DNA of 32,239 nt from Acidimicrobiia bacterium (lineage in GTDB: Bacteria; Actinomycetota; Acidimicrobiia; Acidimicrobiales; Poriferisodalaceae): positions 1 to 32,239 of the forward strand of contig JAJEIW010000180.1 in the NCBI GenBank assembly GCA_022828045.1, written 5' to 3'. This document shows positions 9,592 to 16,222 of the stretch, piece after piece. A model generated the notes under the pieces. It did not search any database. It was not told where the DNA came from and saw only the letters and a program-made list of their open reading frames with translations. The translations under genes were made by a program, and so were the position numbers. Numbering within the stretch: position 1 is the first letter of the stretch; the number at the start of each line of letters is the position of its first letter.

Positions 9592-10223
9592 TCAAGTCGT
9601 CCAAGAGCAGCAAGGGGAATGTCCCGATCGATGCGCTCGTTCGGAACACCGCCGGGTGTCCATTGCAACAGTTTCGCAGGCACCGCATCGACGCCTCGCG
9701 GCTCACGCACGGTCACACCTTCGTGCCGCAACCGATCTTGAGGAAAGACGAAGATGAGGAAGGGCGGTGAACTGCCCCTCAGTAGCAGGTGCCGCACGAG
9801 CGTCGGGCCGTCCACTCCGACGATCTGTTGCAGTGGCACGAGCCAGGAGTAGACCGCTGGCACAACCACGGGTGCGTGCGAGAGATCAGCGTGGGCCGTG
9901 GCAGCCGGATCGCGCTGAGATCGCAAGTGAGCCAAGTACGACCGATGGCCAGGGCCGAAATACTGCTTGCGGTCAGGCCGAAGGTGATGACGCCAGAACG
10001 TCTCGACCGACACGCAGCGGCCGTAGTCGCATGTTGGCGTGTGCAGAACCAGATCCGGCAGCACTCGCTCGTGCAGCCGCTCAAGGCCTTCGCGAGCGCG
10101 CCCCGGCTGACGTCGTGCCAAACCCGCGAGCGCCACCGCTTCGCGCCGTGCGTAACGCGGCAGCTGGCGGTCGCCCGCAACGATGCGCGCCAACTGCTGC
10201 ACATCCGCTGCCGTGTCGGCCAT
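9579..10223 (-). CDS. Unrecognised protein, first gene of the HTH-DUF433/DUF5615 cassette
   Basis: A 214-residue soluble protein with no signal peptide or membrane segment. The N-terminus (about 1-55) is helical and rich in Arg/Ala (ARIVAGDRQLPRYARREAV). A central block has HTPTCDYGRCVSVETFWRHH with two cysteines and several histidines. The C-terminal part has FLIFVFPQDRLRHEGV and KLLQWTPGG. I cannot assign a family. The stop lies inside the next gene (13-bp overlap), so translation is probably coupled. The ATG at 10223 faces the divergent plus-strand pair across 278 bp. Its place as leader of a probable toxin-antitoxin operon suggests a third component, but nothing in the sequence gives the activity. 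Confidence 0.7.
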   Translation of the reverse strand: MADTAADVQQLARIVAGDRQLPRYARREAVALAGLARRQPGRAREGLERLHERVLPDLVLHTPTCDYGRCVSVETFWRHHLRPDRKQYFGPGHRSYLAHLRSQRDPAATAHADLSHAPVVVPAVYSWLVPLQQIVGVDGPTLVRHLLLRGSSPPFLIFVFPQDRLRHEGVTVREPRGVDAVPAKLLQWTPGGVPNERIDRDIPLAALGRLEWRA

Positions 10224-10449
10224 CGCGTCAGTGTGTCACTGGTGGTGCTTGAAACGGATCACATCACCAGCCATACCGCGGCAATGCGCCGGGAATCTGC
10301 CCGCCTGCCCGTCTCGATCACGAGCCTCACCGCGCCAGCGCGGTCCTCCCAATCGAACCTTCTTCGTGTCTCTGGCCTGTCTCCCTCTTCGTGGCTCGTC
10401 GGATCATCTGCTGATGAGGCGGCCGTCGCCGCTTGCGAAGGCAGTGGTA

Positions 10450-10455
10450 TATATT
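10450..10455 (+). promoter_or_regulatory. Putative -10 element for a leaderless transcript
   Basis: TATATT lies in a short A/T-rich patch (10448-10456) of an otherwise GC-rich 278-bp divergent intergenic region (10224-10501). An ATG stands at 10461, 5 bp after the hexamer, where transcription would be expected to start. No convincing -35 is present at 17 bp; TTGCGA at 10433-10438 is too close. Confidence 0.45.
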
Positions 10456-10460
10456 TCGGT

Positions 10461-10505
10461 ATGAATTCGCTCGACAATGCCACCGTGTCAACAGGTCCGC
10501 GATGA
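10461..10505 (+). CDS. Possible 14-codon leaderless upstream ORF
   Basis: ATG at 10461 opens a frame for MNSLDNATVSTGPR with its stop TGA at 10503-10505 overlapping the ATG (10502) of the next gene as ATGA. It lies exactly where a transcript from the TATATT at 10450-10455 would begin. This looks like a short leader whose translation could deliver ribosomes to the downstream gene, which has no strong Shine-Dalgarno of its own. It could be chance, given its length. Confidence 0.3.
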   Translation: MNSLDNATVSTGPR

Positions 10506-10753
10506 TCGGCATCCGCGACAAGGCAACGGTGCTCGACGAACTGGGCGACAAGGTGCTGGAAGCGCTTGCTGCGAGCGTCACAGGCGCCCGTAGGGACTTC
10601 CTCCGCTACCAAGGCACGCTTCCAGAATTCGCTGCTCAGGCGAGTTCACGAGGATCGGCAAACTGGATCCACGACCGCCTCTGGCACCATGTGCGGGCTC
10701 TCCTGGACCTCGAACGGCTTCGAAGCGACGATCCGAGGTCTCAAGAACTGTGA
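10502..10753 (+). CDS. Unrecognised 83-aa protein coupled to an XRE-ImmA/IrrE gene
   Basis: A small, charged, probably all-helical protein (MIGIRDKATVLDELGDKV at the start, RGSANWIHDRLWHHVRALLD in the middle). It has no signal peptide and no membrane segment. I do not recognise a family. An in-frame TTG at 10433 would add 23 residues, but that stretch spans the A/T-rich promoter-like patch, so the ATG at 10502 is preferred. The stop overlaps the GTG start of the next gene by 4 bp (GTGA at 10750-10753), so the two are translationally coupled. XRE/ImmA-type proteins often sit beside a toxin or a phage-type repressor target, so a toxin or antitoxin role is a reasonable guess but is not shown. 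Confidence 0.65.
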   Translation: MIGIRDKATVLDELGDKVLEALAASVTGARRDFLRYQGTLPEFAAQASSRGSANWIHDRLWHHVRALLDLERLRSDDPRSQEL

Positions 10754-11823
10754 GCTTGGGTGGGGCAATCGTCACGCTTCGGCGGGCGAATGGCCTGACG
10801 CAAGAGGAACTGGCTGAAACCGCTGGGGTCACCCAGGCAGCGCTGTCGCGTTATGAGAACGAGCTGCGAACGCCCGATGCCGAGGCGATTGCCGCGCTCG
10901 CTCGCGCCCTTGGTGTCACGACGGCCCTCCTGCAGCGCGCGGAGCGAGCGGTGGGGGCGTTCATGATCGATGCGCACATGCGACGCCGGGCCACTGCCAA
11001 GCCCACCGTGTGGCGCCGACTCGAGGCCAAGCTGAATGTGTACCGGCAGCATCTCGAAGCCATCGCCGATGCCGTCGAGATGGTGCCACAGCTGGCGCTT
11101 CCTCGTTTCGATCCTATGGAGTATTCCCCGGAGGATGCAGCCCGGATGGTCCGCATGCAATGGCGCATGCCCGCGGGTCCCGTCCGCGATCTCACTGGTT
11201 GGCTCGAATCGGCGGGCTGCTTGATCGTTGCCGAAGACTTCGGAACGATGACCGGCGGCAGCCGAGTCGACGGCCTCTCACAGTGGTCGCACGACTACCC
11301 AGTCATGCTCGTGAACGAGCGGACACCCACCGATCGTCTCCGGCTGACACTGGCCCACGAACTGGGACACATCTGTCTGCACAGCACGGAACTGTTCGAC
11401 GACCCCGAAGACGAAGCGAATGCCTTCGCAGCAGAATTTCTCATGCCCGCCGCGGCCATCCGGCCCGACCTGCACAACTTGGACCTGGGGCGACTGCACC
11501 TGCTCAAGCGTCACTGGGGAGTCTCGATGCAAGCACTGATCGAACGTGCCTATCGCTTGGAGACCCTGTCGGCGGCTCGTCGAACGTACCTCTACAAGGC
11601 CCTCAGCAAGCGAGGCTGGCGAACCAAGGAACCCTTGAGCGACGAACTCGCTCCGGAAACGCCTCGCTTGGTGGCTCGTTTGGTGGCCTCGCTCCGCGAC
11701 GCAGGCCTATCGGCCGCCGAGACCGCGACGATTGCCGGCGTTGCGCCCGGAGCTCCACGGCGGCCGGTGTTCCTACCTTCCGCGATTGGACCCGCGACGC
11801 ATCTCCAAAACGTCGATCGGTGA
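10750..11823 (+). CDS. XRE-family HTH regulator fused to ImmA/IrrE metallopeptidase
   Basis: A 357-residue two-domain protein. Residues about 6-62 form an XRE/Cro HTH (LRRANGLTQEELAETAGVTQ, then SRYENELRTPD). Residues about 145-260 are an ImmA/IrrE (DUF955, COG2856) zinc peptidase with HELGH at 203-207 and the downstream acidic helix EDEANAFAAEFLMP that supplies the third ligand. Proteins of this build bind DNA and cleave a partner repressor or antitoxin under stress, as ImmA does with ImmR in ICEBs1. In this version both activities are on one chain. The GTG start overlaps the stop of the 83-aa gene by 4 bp. The C-terminal ~90 residues contain a second helix-rich part (AARLVASLRDAGLSAAETATIAG written in pieces: VARLVASLRD, SAAETATIAG). 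Confidence 0.9.
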   Translation: MSLGGAIVTLRRANGLTQEELAETAGVTQAALSRYENELRTPDAEAIAALARALGVTTALLQRAERAVGAFMIDAHMRRRATAKPTVWRRLEAKLNVYRQHLEAIADAVEMVPQLALPRFDPMEYSPEDAARMVRMQWRMPAGPVRDLTGWLESAGCLIVAEDFGTMTGGSRVDGLSQWSHDYPVMLVNERTPTDRLRLTLAHELGHICLHSTELFDDPEDEANAFAAEFLMPAAAIRPDLHNLDLGRLHLLKRHWGVSMQALIERAYRLETLSAARRTYLYKALSKRGWRTKEPLSDELAPETPRLVARLVASLRDAGLSAAETATIAGVAPGAPRRPVFLPSAIGPATHLQNVDR

Positions 11824-11995
11824 CGTGACCATCCACACTGGGCGACGACGACCGATCTAGCTGTCGGGGTGCCGATCCGTCGCTCCGGCCGATGCGCCGC
11901 GGTCAGTTTGCGTGTCTCCGCTGGGACTCCGCGAGCGGTGGGCCTTGACACAATGATGGCGCTTGGTCTTTTGTCGGGATGAGGGTGTTCGAGTG

Positions 11996-12014
11996 CGGCT
12001 GCGGGCCGCAGCCG
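11996..12014. terminator. GC-rich hairpin between convergent genes
   Basis: CGGCTGCG and CGCAGCCG form a perfect 8-bp stem around a GGC loop in the 200-bp gap (11824-12023) between the convergent XRE-ImmA and DUF4143 ATPase genes. It lacks a T-run, so it may be a bidirectional, actinobacterial-type terminator or simply a palindrome. I see no gene in the rest of this gap. Confidence 0.4.
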
Positions 12015-12023
12015 GCATCGTCG

Positions 12024-13316
12024 TCAGTGATCTCGGGGGCGCCGGTCGGGTGCGGTGTGGGTCCAGAGCCGGTCGATGGGCAGTCCGATCATGGTGCCGC
12101 TGTCGTCGAGACGGGCGCAACGGGGCCCGGTGTGGAATATCACGCCTGCCGCGAAGCGGTCGCCGACCAGGGTTCGCAGCCTTTCCAGGCCGCGCCGGTC
12201 GCCCGGGCGCAGTCGGCTGCCTGCTTTGACTTCGATTCCGACGATGGCGCCATCGTCGCCGCTTTCGAGCACCAAGTCGACTTCGGTGCCGTCACGGCTT
12301 CGCCAATGGCCGACACTGGGCGGGTGCTCGAGCCACGACGCCTGCTTGAGCACCTCGCCGACGACGAAGGTCTCGAGCAGATGGCCGAACTGCTGCAGGG
12401 CGGCAGGATCGTGACCGCCGCGTCGTGCGGAGGGCAGGCGTAGCAGTCGCGCAGCGAGGCCCGTATCGACCATGTGCGCCTTGGGACGCGTGGTGCTCGC
12501 GGCCCGCGATGTCGGGCCCCACGCCGGCAGCAGCCTCACGAGGAAGCTGGCCTCGAAGAGCCTGATGTAGTCGGCTGCGGTCGTGGCAGCGAGCCCGGCG
12601 GCGTCTCCGGCACGGGACATGTTCAGTACTTGGGCCGTCTGCGCTGCGACGCGTCGCAGCAGCGGGGCGAGCGCGCTCGGCTGCCGCACCCGACCGGGTT
12701 CGAGCAGATCGCGTTCGAGGCAGAGAGCCACGTAGTCGTCGAACCACCGCCCGCGTGCCGCGTCCGAGCTTGCAAGCGCCAGCGGAAGGCCGCCGCGCAC
12801 AACACGCCGCACGTAGTCATCGCGCGTCGTCGCGGAAGCGTCCGGACTCGCCGCGGAGGCCGGATCCTCGAACAGCGTCTGCACGAGAGACTCGCGTTGG
12901 GCGTCGATCTCGCCTTGGGAGAACGGATGCAGCTCGACGCGATGCAGTCGCCCCGTCAGCGACTGCGACACGAGGGGCAGCGCAGCGAACCGCGTGGACC
13001 CGGCAATCACGAAGCGCCCAGGAGAGCCGTCACGATTCAGCTCCGCCTTGATCGCATCGAGCAGCACGGGCACGTGCTGGTACTCGTCGATGAACACCGG
13101 CCCCGGCCCGGACACGAACAGAGCCGGGTCCTCAGCGGCGGCATCGCGCACCGCCAGATCGTCGAGGTCCACGACGCGGGCATGATGGCGCCGCGCGAGC
13201 GCTCGCAGCAGCGTCGACTTGCCGACTGTGCGCGGCCCCTGCACCAGCAGCACCGGTGTCTCGCGGATTCGCCGGAGCGCGATGTCCTCGGCGCGCCGCG
13301 CTATCAGTGCTGCCAT
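12024..13316 (-). CDS. AAA (AAA_14) / DUF4143 ATP-binding protein
   Basis: A 430-residue protein of the large AAA_14-DUF4143 family. Walker A is GPRTVGKST at residues 27-35, Walker B is VFIDEYQHVP at 74-83, with sensor-like FVIAGSTRF. The C-terminal DUF4143 region contains LFEASFLVRLLPAW, HMVDTGLAARLL and the nuclease-like strands HWRSRDGTEVDLVLE and GIEVKAGS, typical of the restriction-nuclease-like fold in this family. The cellular role of these proteins is unsettled; many occur as mobile, self-contained genes next to toxin-antitoxin loci. The start at 13316 (MAALIARR) is chosen because the frame upstream has no family similarity and runs through a repeat-rich regulatory region. TACAAT on the minus strand (complement of 13354-13359) is a possible -10. 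Confidence 0.88.
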   Translation of the reverse strand: MAALIARRAEDIALRRIRETPVLLVQGPRTVGKSTLLRALARRHHARVVDLDDLAVRDAAAEDPALFVSGPGPVFIDEYQHVPVLLDAIKAELNRDGSPGRFVIAGSTRFAALPLVSQSLTGRLHRVELHPFSQGEIDAQRESLVQTLFEDPASAASPDASATTRDDYVRRVVRGGLPLALASSDAARGRWFDDYVALCLERDLLEPGRVRQPSALAPLLRRVAAQTAQVLNMSRAGDAAGLAATTAADYIRLFEASFLVRLLPAWGPTSRAASTTRPKAHMVDTGLAARLLRLPSARRGGHDPAALQQFGHLLETFVVGEVLKQASWLEHPPSVGHWRSRDGTEVDLVLESGDDGAIVGIEVKAGSRLRPGDRRGLERLRTLVGDRFAAGVIFHTGPRCARLDDSGTMIGLPIDRLWTHTAPDRRPRDH

Positions 13317-13341
13317 GCCCGACCTGCCCAAGCCCCGGCAA

Positions 13342-13410
13342 TCCTGCCGTGAAATTGTAGATGATCCTACCGTGAAAACACCCACATCTCTGCCGTGATT
13401 CGGTAGGAGA
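13342..13410. repeat. Three direct repeats at exact 23-bp spacing, with an inverted copy
   Basis: The core [TC]CT[GA]CCGTGA appears three times, with its TRCCGTGA starting at 13345, 13368 and 13391: TGCCGTGA, TACCGTGA, TGCCGTGA. Each step is 23 bp, about two helical turns. CGGTAGGA at 13401-13408 is the reverse complement of TCCTACCG at 13365-13372. The array sits just before the start of the DUF4143 ATPase (13316) and overlaps its likely -10 (TACAAT, minus strand). An operator array is the simplest reading. Confidence 0.65.
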
Positions 13411-13540
13411 CTTCGCCTTGCGCCATTCGTGGAGAACGGCCACGTCGAGAGCGTTGCCGACCAGATCGACGGCATAGCCGGCAACTTGCGCCGCCGTCGA
13501 GCACGACACCTTGGCGCTGCGCGCAGCCCATTCGGAGGCA

Positions 13541-13870
13541 TCAGCGACCTTGATATCTGGAGCCCCCCGGAACAGCCGCCTCGGGTTCCTCAGTGCGGGT
13601 CCGCAAGCGCGACCACAGCAAGTTCGCTTCAAGCATCGGCTCCGCTGTGATGTCGCGCCTGTTGAGCGTTGCTCCGCGCCGTTTCAGTGCTGGCGATGCG
13701 TCTGCCTCATGGTCAAGCCATGCGCGAAGCCCGGTGTGCCACAGTGCCAATGCCTGCAAGATCGATGTCTTGCCGGAATTGTTCGGGCCGGTCAGCACCA
13801 TCGAATTCGCCAACGTCAAGTCCGCTTCGTCAAAGCACTTGAAGTTTCGTATCGAAAGCCCCGTCAGCAT
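13541..13870 (-). pseudogene. N-terminal remnant of an OLD/RecF-like AAA ATPase coupled to hsdS
   Basis: This 109-codon frame encodes the front of an ABC-type AAA ATPase: MLTGLSIRNFKCFDEADLTL, then Walker A TGPNNSGKTS at about residues 27-36, then LQALALWHTG and the family-typical NRRDITAEP and ANLLWSRLRTR. After about residue 92 the similarity ends, and the frame stops after EEPEAAVPGGSRYQGR. Walker B and everything beyond are missing, so the protein cannot be a working ATPase. Its ATG (13868-13870) overlaps the hsdS stop by 7 bp, which suggests that the intact gene was once translated behind hsdS. The following 13429-13565 carries another open minus-strand stretch that could be the end of a different lost gene. 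Confidence 0.75.
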
Positions 13871-15477
13871 CTACTGGCCCCGGCCAGCTCCTCGGATGCG
13901 CCCACACGAATCTCGCCCGATATCAGCTTAGGCAGCAACGCGTCACGGAGGTCTGCCAGATCTTGCGACATGGACTGCAACTTCAGAGTTTGCTCAAGCC
14001 ACTGTGCCGCAAGTATTGAGAACTCTGCCGAGACCTCTGGTGGCGGCATGATCAATGTGGTTGCCGCTAGTGCCTGAGGTCGAACCCGTTGATGGCTCTT
14101 GGAAGTTCCGGTCACGAGTCCGACCAGCACATTGCGGTACCGGTGAGAGCGCAACGTGCAATACAAGAACGAAGAATCGATCGGCTGTTTGGGACGCAGA
14201 ACGGCGAACTCCGTCGACGCGATTGCCGCCGCGCCCGGCTCTGGTCCGACGAGCCAGACTCTCTCGACGTCTGGGTTCAAGCGCGAGAGCAGCACTGTGC
14301 TTGGATGCACGACACACTTGTTGCTCAGTATCGCTTTGCCGGGTTGAGTCACGGGGCGCTTTCCCGAATCGAATGCTGGGATGCTGTAATGGCGGTACTC
14401 AAGGTCAGGTGATCGGCTGGGGTCGACTGTCTGCCTTAAGTGATCCGCTACCTCATCAAGACGGCAACTCCGCCAACCCCTTGGCATGAGCCCGAGTTGG
14501 GAGTCGATGAGTTCGTCGGGGAAGAGGTGGTATAACTCGACGGGGAGGCCCGGGAGGGATTCGCCTTCACGCCATCGGCCCTCCATTTTGGCTCGGACTG
14601 GCTCGAAGTCCACAAACCACGCCTTATACAGCGCCTGCGCCATCTCCTCCAACGTCTCGCACATCCGTCGATTCAACTCGATCCGATCATCGAGCACACC
14701 CAAGACTTCTGCAATTCGCCGCTGCTCAGCTATTGATGGAAGTGAAACCCTATGACTTGACACAAAGTCCCATTTTGCGCGCGGCATTCTTGTGCCTTCG
14801 GCTCCACGCGTTGCCAGCTCGATGAAATCAGAATCTGCGAGGATGTAGAAGAGAAACTGGGTCTCAACATTCTGTTTGGGCCGTATGACCCAGATATCAG
14901 TCGAGCAAATGCCATCGAAGCTCGGGCGCACGACCTTTCGAAAATATGGCCTCAACTTGCCGAAGAGTATATCGCCATGCCGGAAACACGACTTGGTGCT
15001 TGTGACATCGCTAGCACTGCCAACCCCTATGAGGCTAAGGCTGCCCTCCCCAATGTGCTCAAGGCCGATATAGGGCACACCGTCCAAGCCAGATGGATCA
15101 ACATTCTCGCGAATCAACGATGCGCATTCACCTACCGTGGTCGTCCCCCAGCCGGATGGCTGCTTGAGTCTCTGCAACACGACGTAGTTTCGTTCGATTT
15201 CTTTGCGAAAGCTCTCGGGAATAGTATTCCAGTCCATTACGTCGACCCTGAACGGCAGGTCAGCCTCCTCGAACGCCTCGCGCAAATTGGAGAGCTGCAA
15301 TGGATTCGACTCGTCGGCATTCAGTATCGCCAAGTCGAGGTCGGAGTGCTGCTGCGCGGTGAACCTGACCCGTGAACCGTACGCACGAACTTCGCACGCA
15401 GGTACATGCTGCTTCAGCAGGCTCAATATCGTCGCACGATATGAGGGGTCGAGGTCTACGGCACCTGTGTCGCCCAC
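13864..15477 (-). CDS. hsdS: Fusion: MntA-like nucleotidyltransferase + Type I restriction specificity subunit HsdS
   Basis: A 537-residue protein in one uninterrupted frame. Residues 1-102 are a complete minimal nucleotidyltransferase: AYGSRVRFTAQQHSDLDLAI holds the GSX10DXD motif (G34 S35, D46, D48), and the third acid is in FRVDVMDWN (D79 or D82). It ends in the usual ERNYVVLQ strand. From GW109 onward it is HsdS: target-recognition domain 1, the conserved helix (LPSIAEQRRIAEVLGVLDDRIELNRR, given in parts: SIAEQRRIAEVLGVLDDRI at 248-266) with ALYKAWFVDFEP, target-recognition domain 2 from RGW335, and the C-terminal helix LADLRDALLPKLISGEI. Start is GTG at 15477, with GGAG upstream, overlapping the HEPN gene by 22 bp. 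HsdS reads the DNA target for HsdM and HsdR. MNT enzymes of HEPN-MNT pairs neutralise the HEPN toxin by AMPylation. The fusion suggests both jobs on one chain. Confidence 0.9.
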   Translation of the reverse strand: MGDTGAVDLDPSYRATILSLLKQHVPACEVRAYGSRVRFTAQQHSDLDLAILNADESNPLQLSNLREAFEEADLPFRVDVMDWNTIPESFRKEIERNYVVLQRLKQPSGWGTTTVGECASLIRENVDPSGLDGVPYIGLEHIGEGSLSLIGVGSASDVTSTKSCFRHGDILFGKLRPYFRKVVRPSFDGICSTDIWVIRPKQNVETQFLFYILADSDFIELATRGAEGTRMPRAKWDFVSSHRVSLPSIAEQRRIAEVLGVLDDRIELNRRMCETLEEMAQALYKAWFVDFEPVRAKMEGRWREGESLPGLPVELYHLFPDELIDSQLGLMPRGWRSCRLDEVADHLRQTVDPSRSPDLEYRHYSIPAFDSGKRPVTQPGKAILSNKCVVHPSTVLLSRLNPDVERVWLVGPEPGAAAIASTEFAVLRPKQPIDSSFLYCTLRSHRYRNVLVGLVTGTSKSHQRVRPQALAATTLIMPPPEVSAEFSILAAQWLEQTLKLQSMSQDLADLRDALLPKLISGEIRVGASEELAGASRC

Positions 15478-15899
15478 AGCTCTCCAGTCAAGCGCTCGTG
15501 CAGGTTGACTGCATCCTGAATGAACTTGGGCACCGTCGCCAAGGTTGCATCGCGCTTATCGATGTCGTAATCGTGCGAGGTATCGATGCGCGCTTTGTTG
15601 TACGCCACCCAACATTCTTCCTCCCCGCCCAAGAGAAGGCTCTCGGCTGCGAGACGAAAAACGGCTAGCGGGCTGTTTGGAACTTGGTTTAGGCCCATTG
15701 CGACCATCAGATGCCGACGAAGACACTTCCAGCTCGTATCGAAACACACTTCGAAACGCTGAATGACAGACTCGCGCATCCCGTCCACGTTCCACGGCGG
15801 GTACTCGTCGGTGTCGTACATCAGGTGTCGGTGCTGTTCCACCAATCGCACCAAAGAGCGGGTGAATTTGCTGTAGTCGATTCCTTCGGTTTCAGTCAT
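15456..15899 (-). CDS. hepT: HEPN RNase toxin (HepT / HI0074-like) paired with the MNT domain of HsdS
   Basis: A 147-residue helical protein of the nucleotidyltransferase substrate-binding (HI0074) HEPN family. The characteristic first helices are visible (VIQRFEVCFDTSWKCLRRHL), then LAVFRLAAESLLLGG and CWVAYNKARIDTSHDYD. That last segment contains the HEPN RNase motif RX4HXY with R104, H109 and Y111. In HEPN-MNT toxin-antitoxin systems this motif cuts RNA (tRNA in studied cases), and its tyrosine is AMPylated by the MNT partner. The ATG at 15899 has GGAG upstream. The gene overlaps the 90-aa gene before it by 8 bp and the MNT-HsdS gene after it by 22 bp, so production is tightly linked to that of its presumed antidote. 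All catalytic residues are intact, so it is probably active. Confidence 0.88.
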   Translation of the reverse strand: MTETEGIDYSKFTRSLVRLVEQHRHLMYDTDEYPPWNVDGMRESVIQRFEVCFDTSWKCLRRHLMVAMGLNQVPNSPLAVFRLAAESLLLGGEEECWVAYNKARIDTSHDYDIDKRDATLATVPKFIQDAVNLHERLTGELWATQVP

Positions 15900-16164
15900 C
15901 GAAATCTCCGTGCCCGCGCGCTATGCATAGGGCCGAGAAGTCATGCTCGCTGGGGTCTCGACCAGCGTGCTCGTTCTCGCCTTCCCACCAACGCGCGTCT
16001 TTCTTGGGCTTGATGCTGATGATGCTGAGGTTGTGCGGATGCACGTTGTCATACCCGTCCTCGTAGCCGTCCACGACGACGCGCAGATCGACCGGGTAGG
16101 TCGCAAGCAGATCAATCAGTTCCTTCACTGTGATCGCGGTGTCGTCGGCTTCGCTGCTCTCCAT
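15892..16164 (-). CDS. Conserved-looking 90-aa protein in the hsdM-HEPN-hsdS operon
   Basis: A small acidic protein: VKELIDLLATYPVDLRVVVDGYEDGYD in pieces (VKELIDLLATYPVD, RVVVDGYEDGYD), then NLSIISIKPKKDARWWEGE and a polar tail. The start resembles small proteins seen near toxin-antitoxin and restriction loci whose role is unknown to me. It looks like an alpha/beta fold with a VVVDGYE strand and turn. The ATG at 16164 has AGAGGA at a good distance upstream. It overlaps the HEPN gene by 8 bp and lies 58 bp after hsdM. An accessory or regulator of the HEPN-MNT module is a reasonable guess without direct support. Confidence 0.75.
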   Translation of the reverse strand: MESSEADDTAITVKELIDLLATYPVDLRVVVDGYEDGYDNVHPHNLSIISIKPKKDARWWEGENEHAGRDPSEHDFSALCIARGHGDFDD

Positions 16165-16222
16165 GGTGCGATCCTCTGTGGGGTGGCCGGTGGTGCGTGT
16201 ACTGAGGGCGTCGGCTGACGCC

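Noticed and set aside
11945-11950. TTGACA as a promoter -35 between convergent genes
   Set aside because: No -10 at proper spacing and no gene behind it.
13317-13541. N-terminal extension of the DUF4143 ATPase
   Set aside because: Runs through the repeat array and the likely promoter, with no family similarity.
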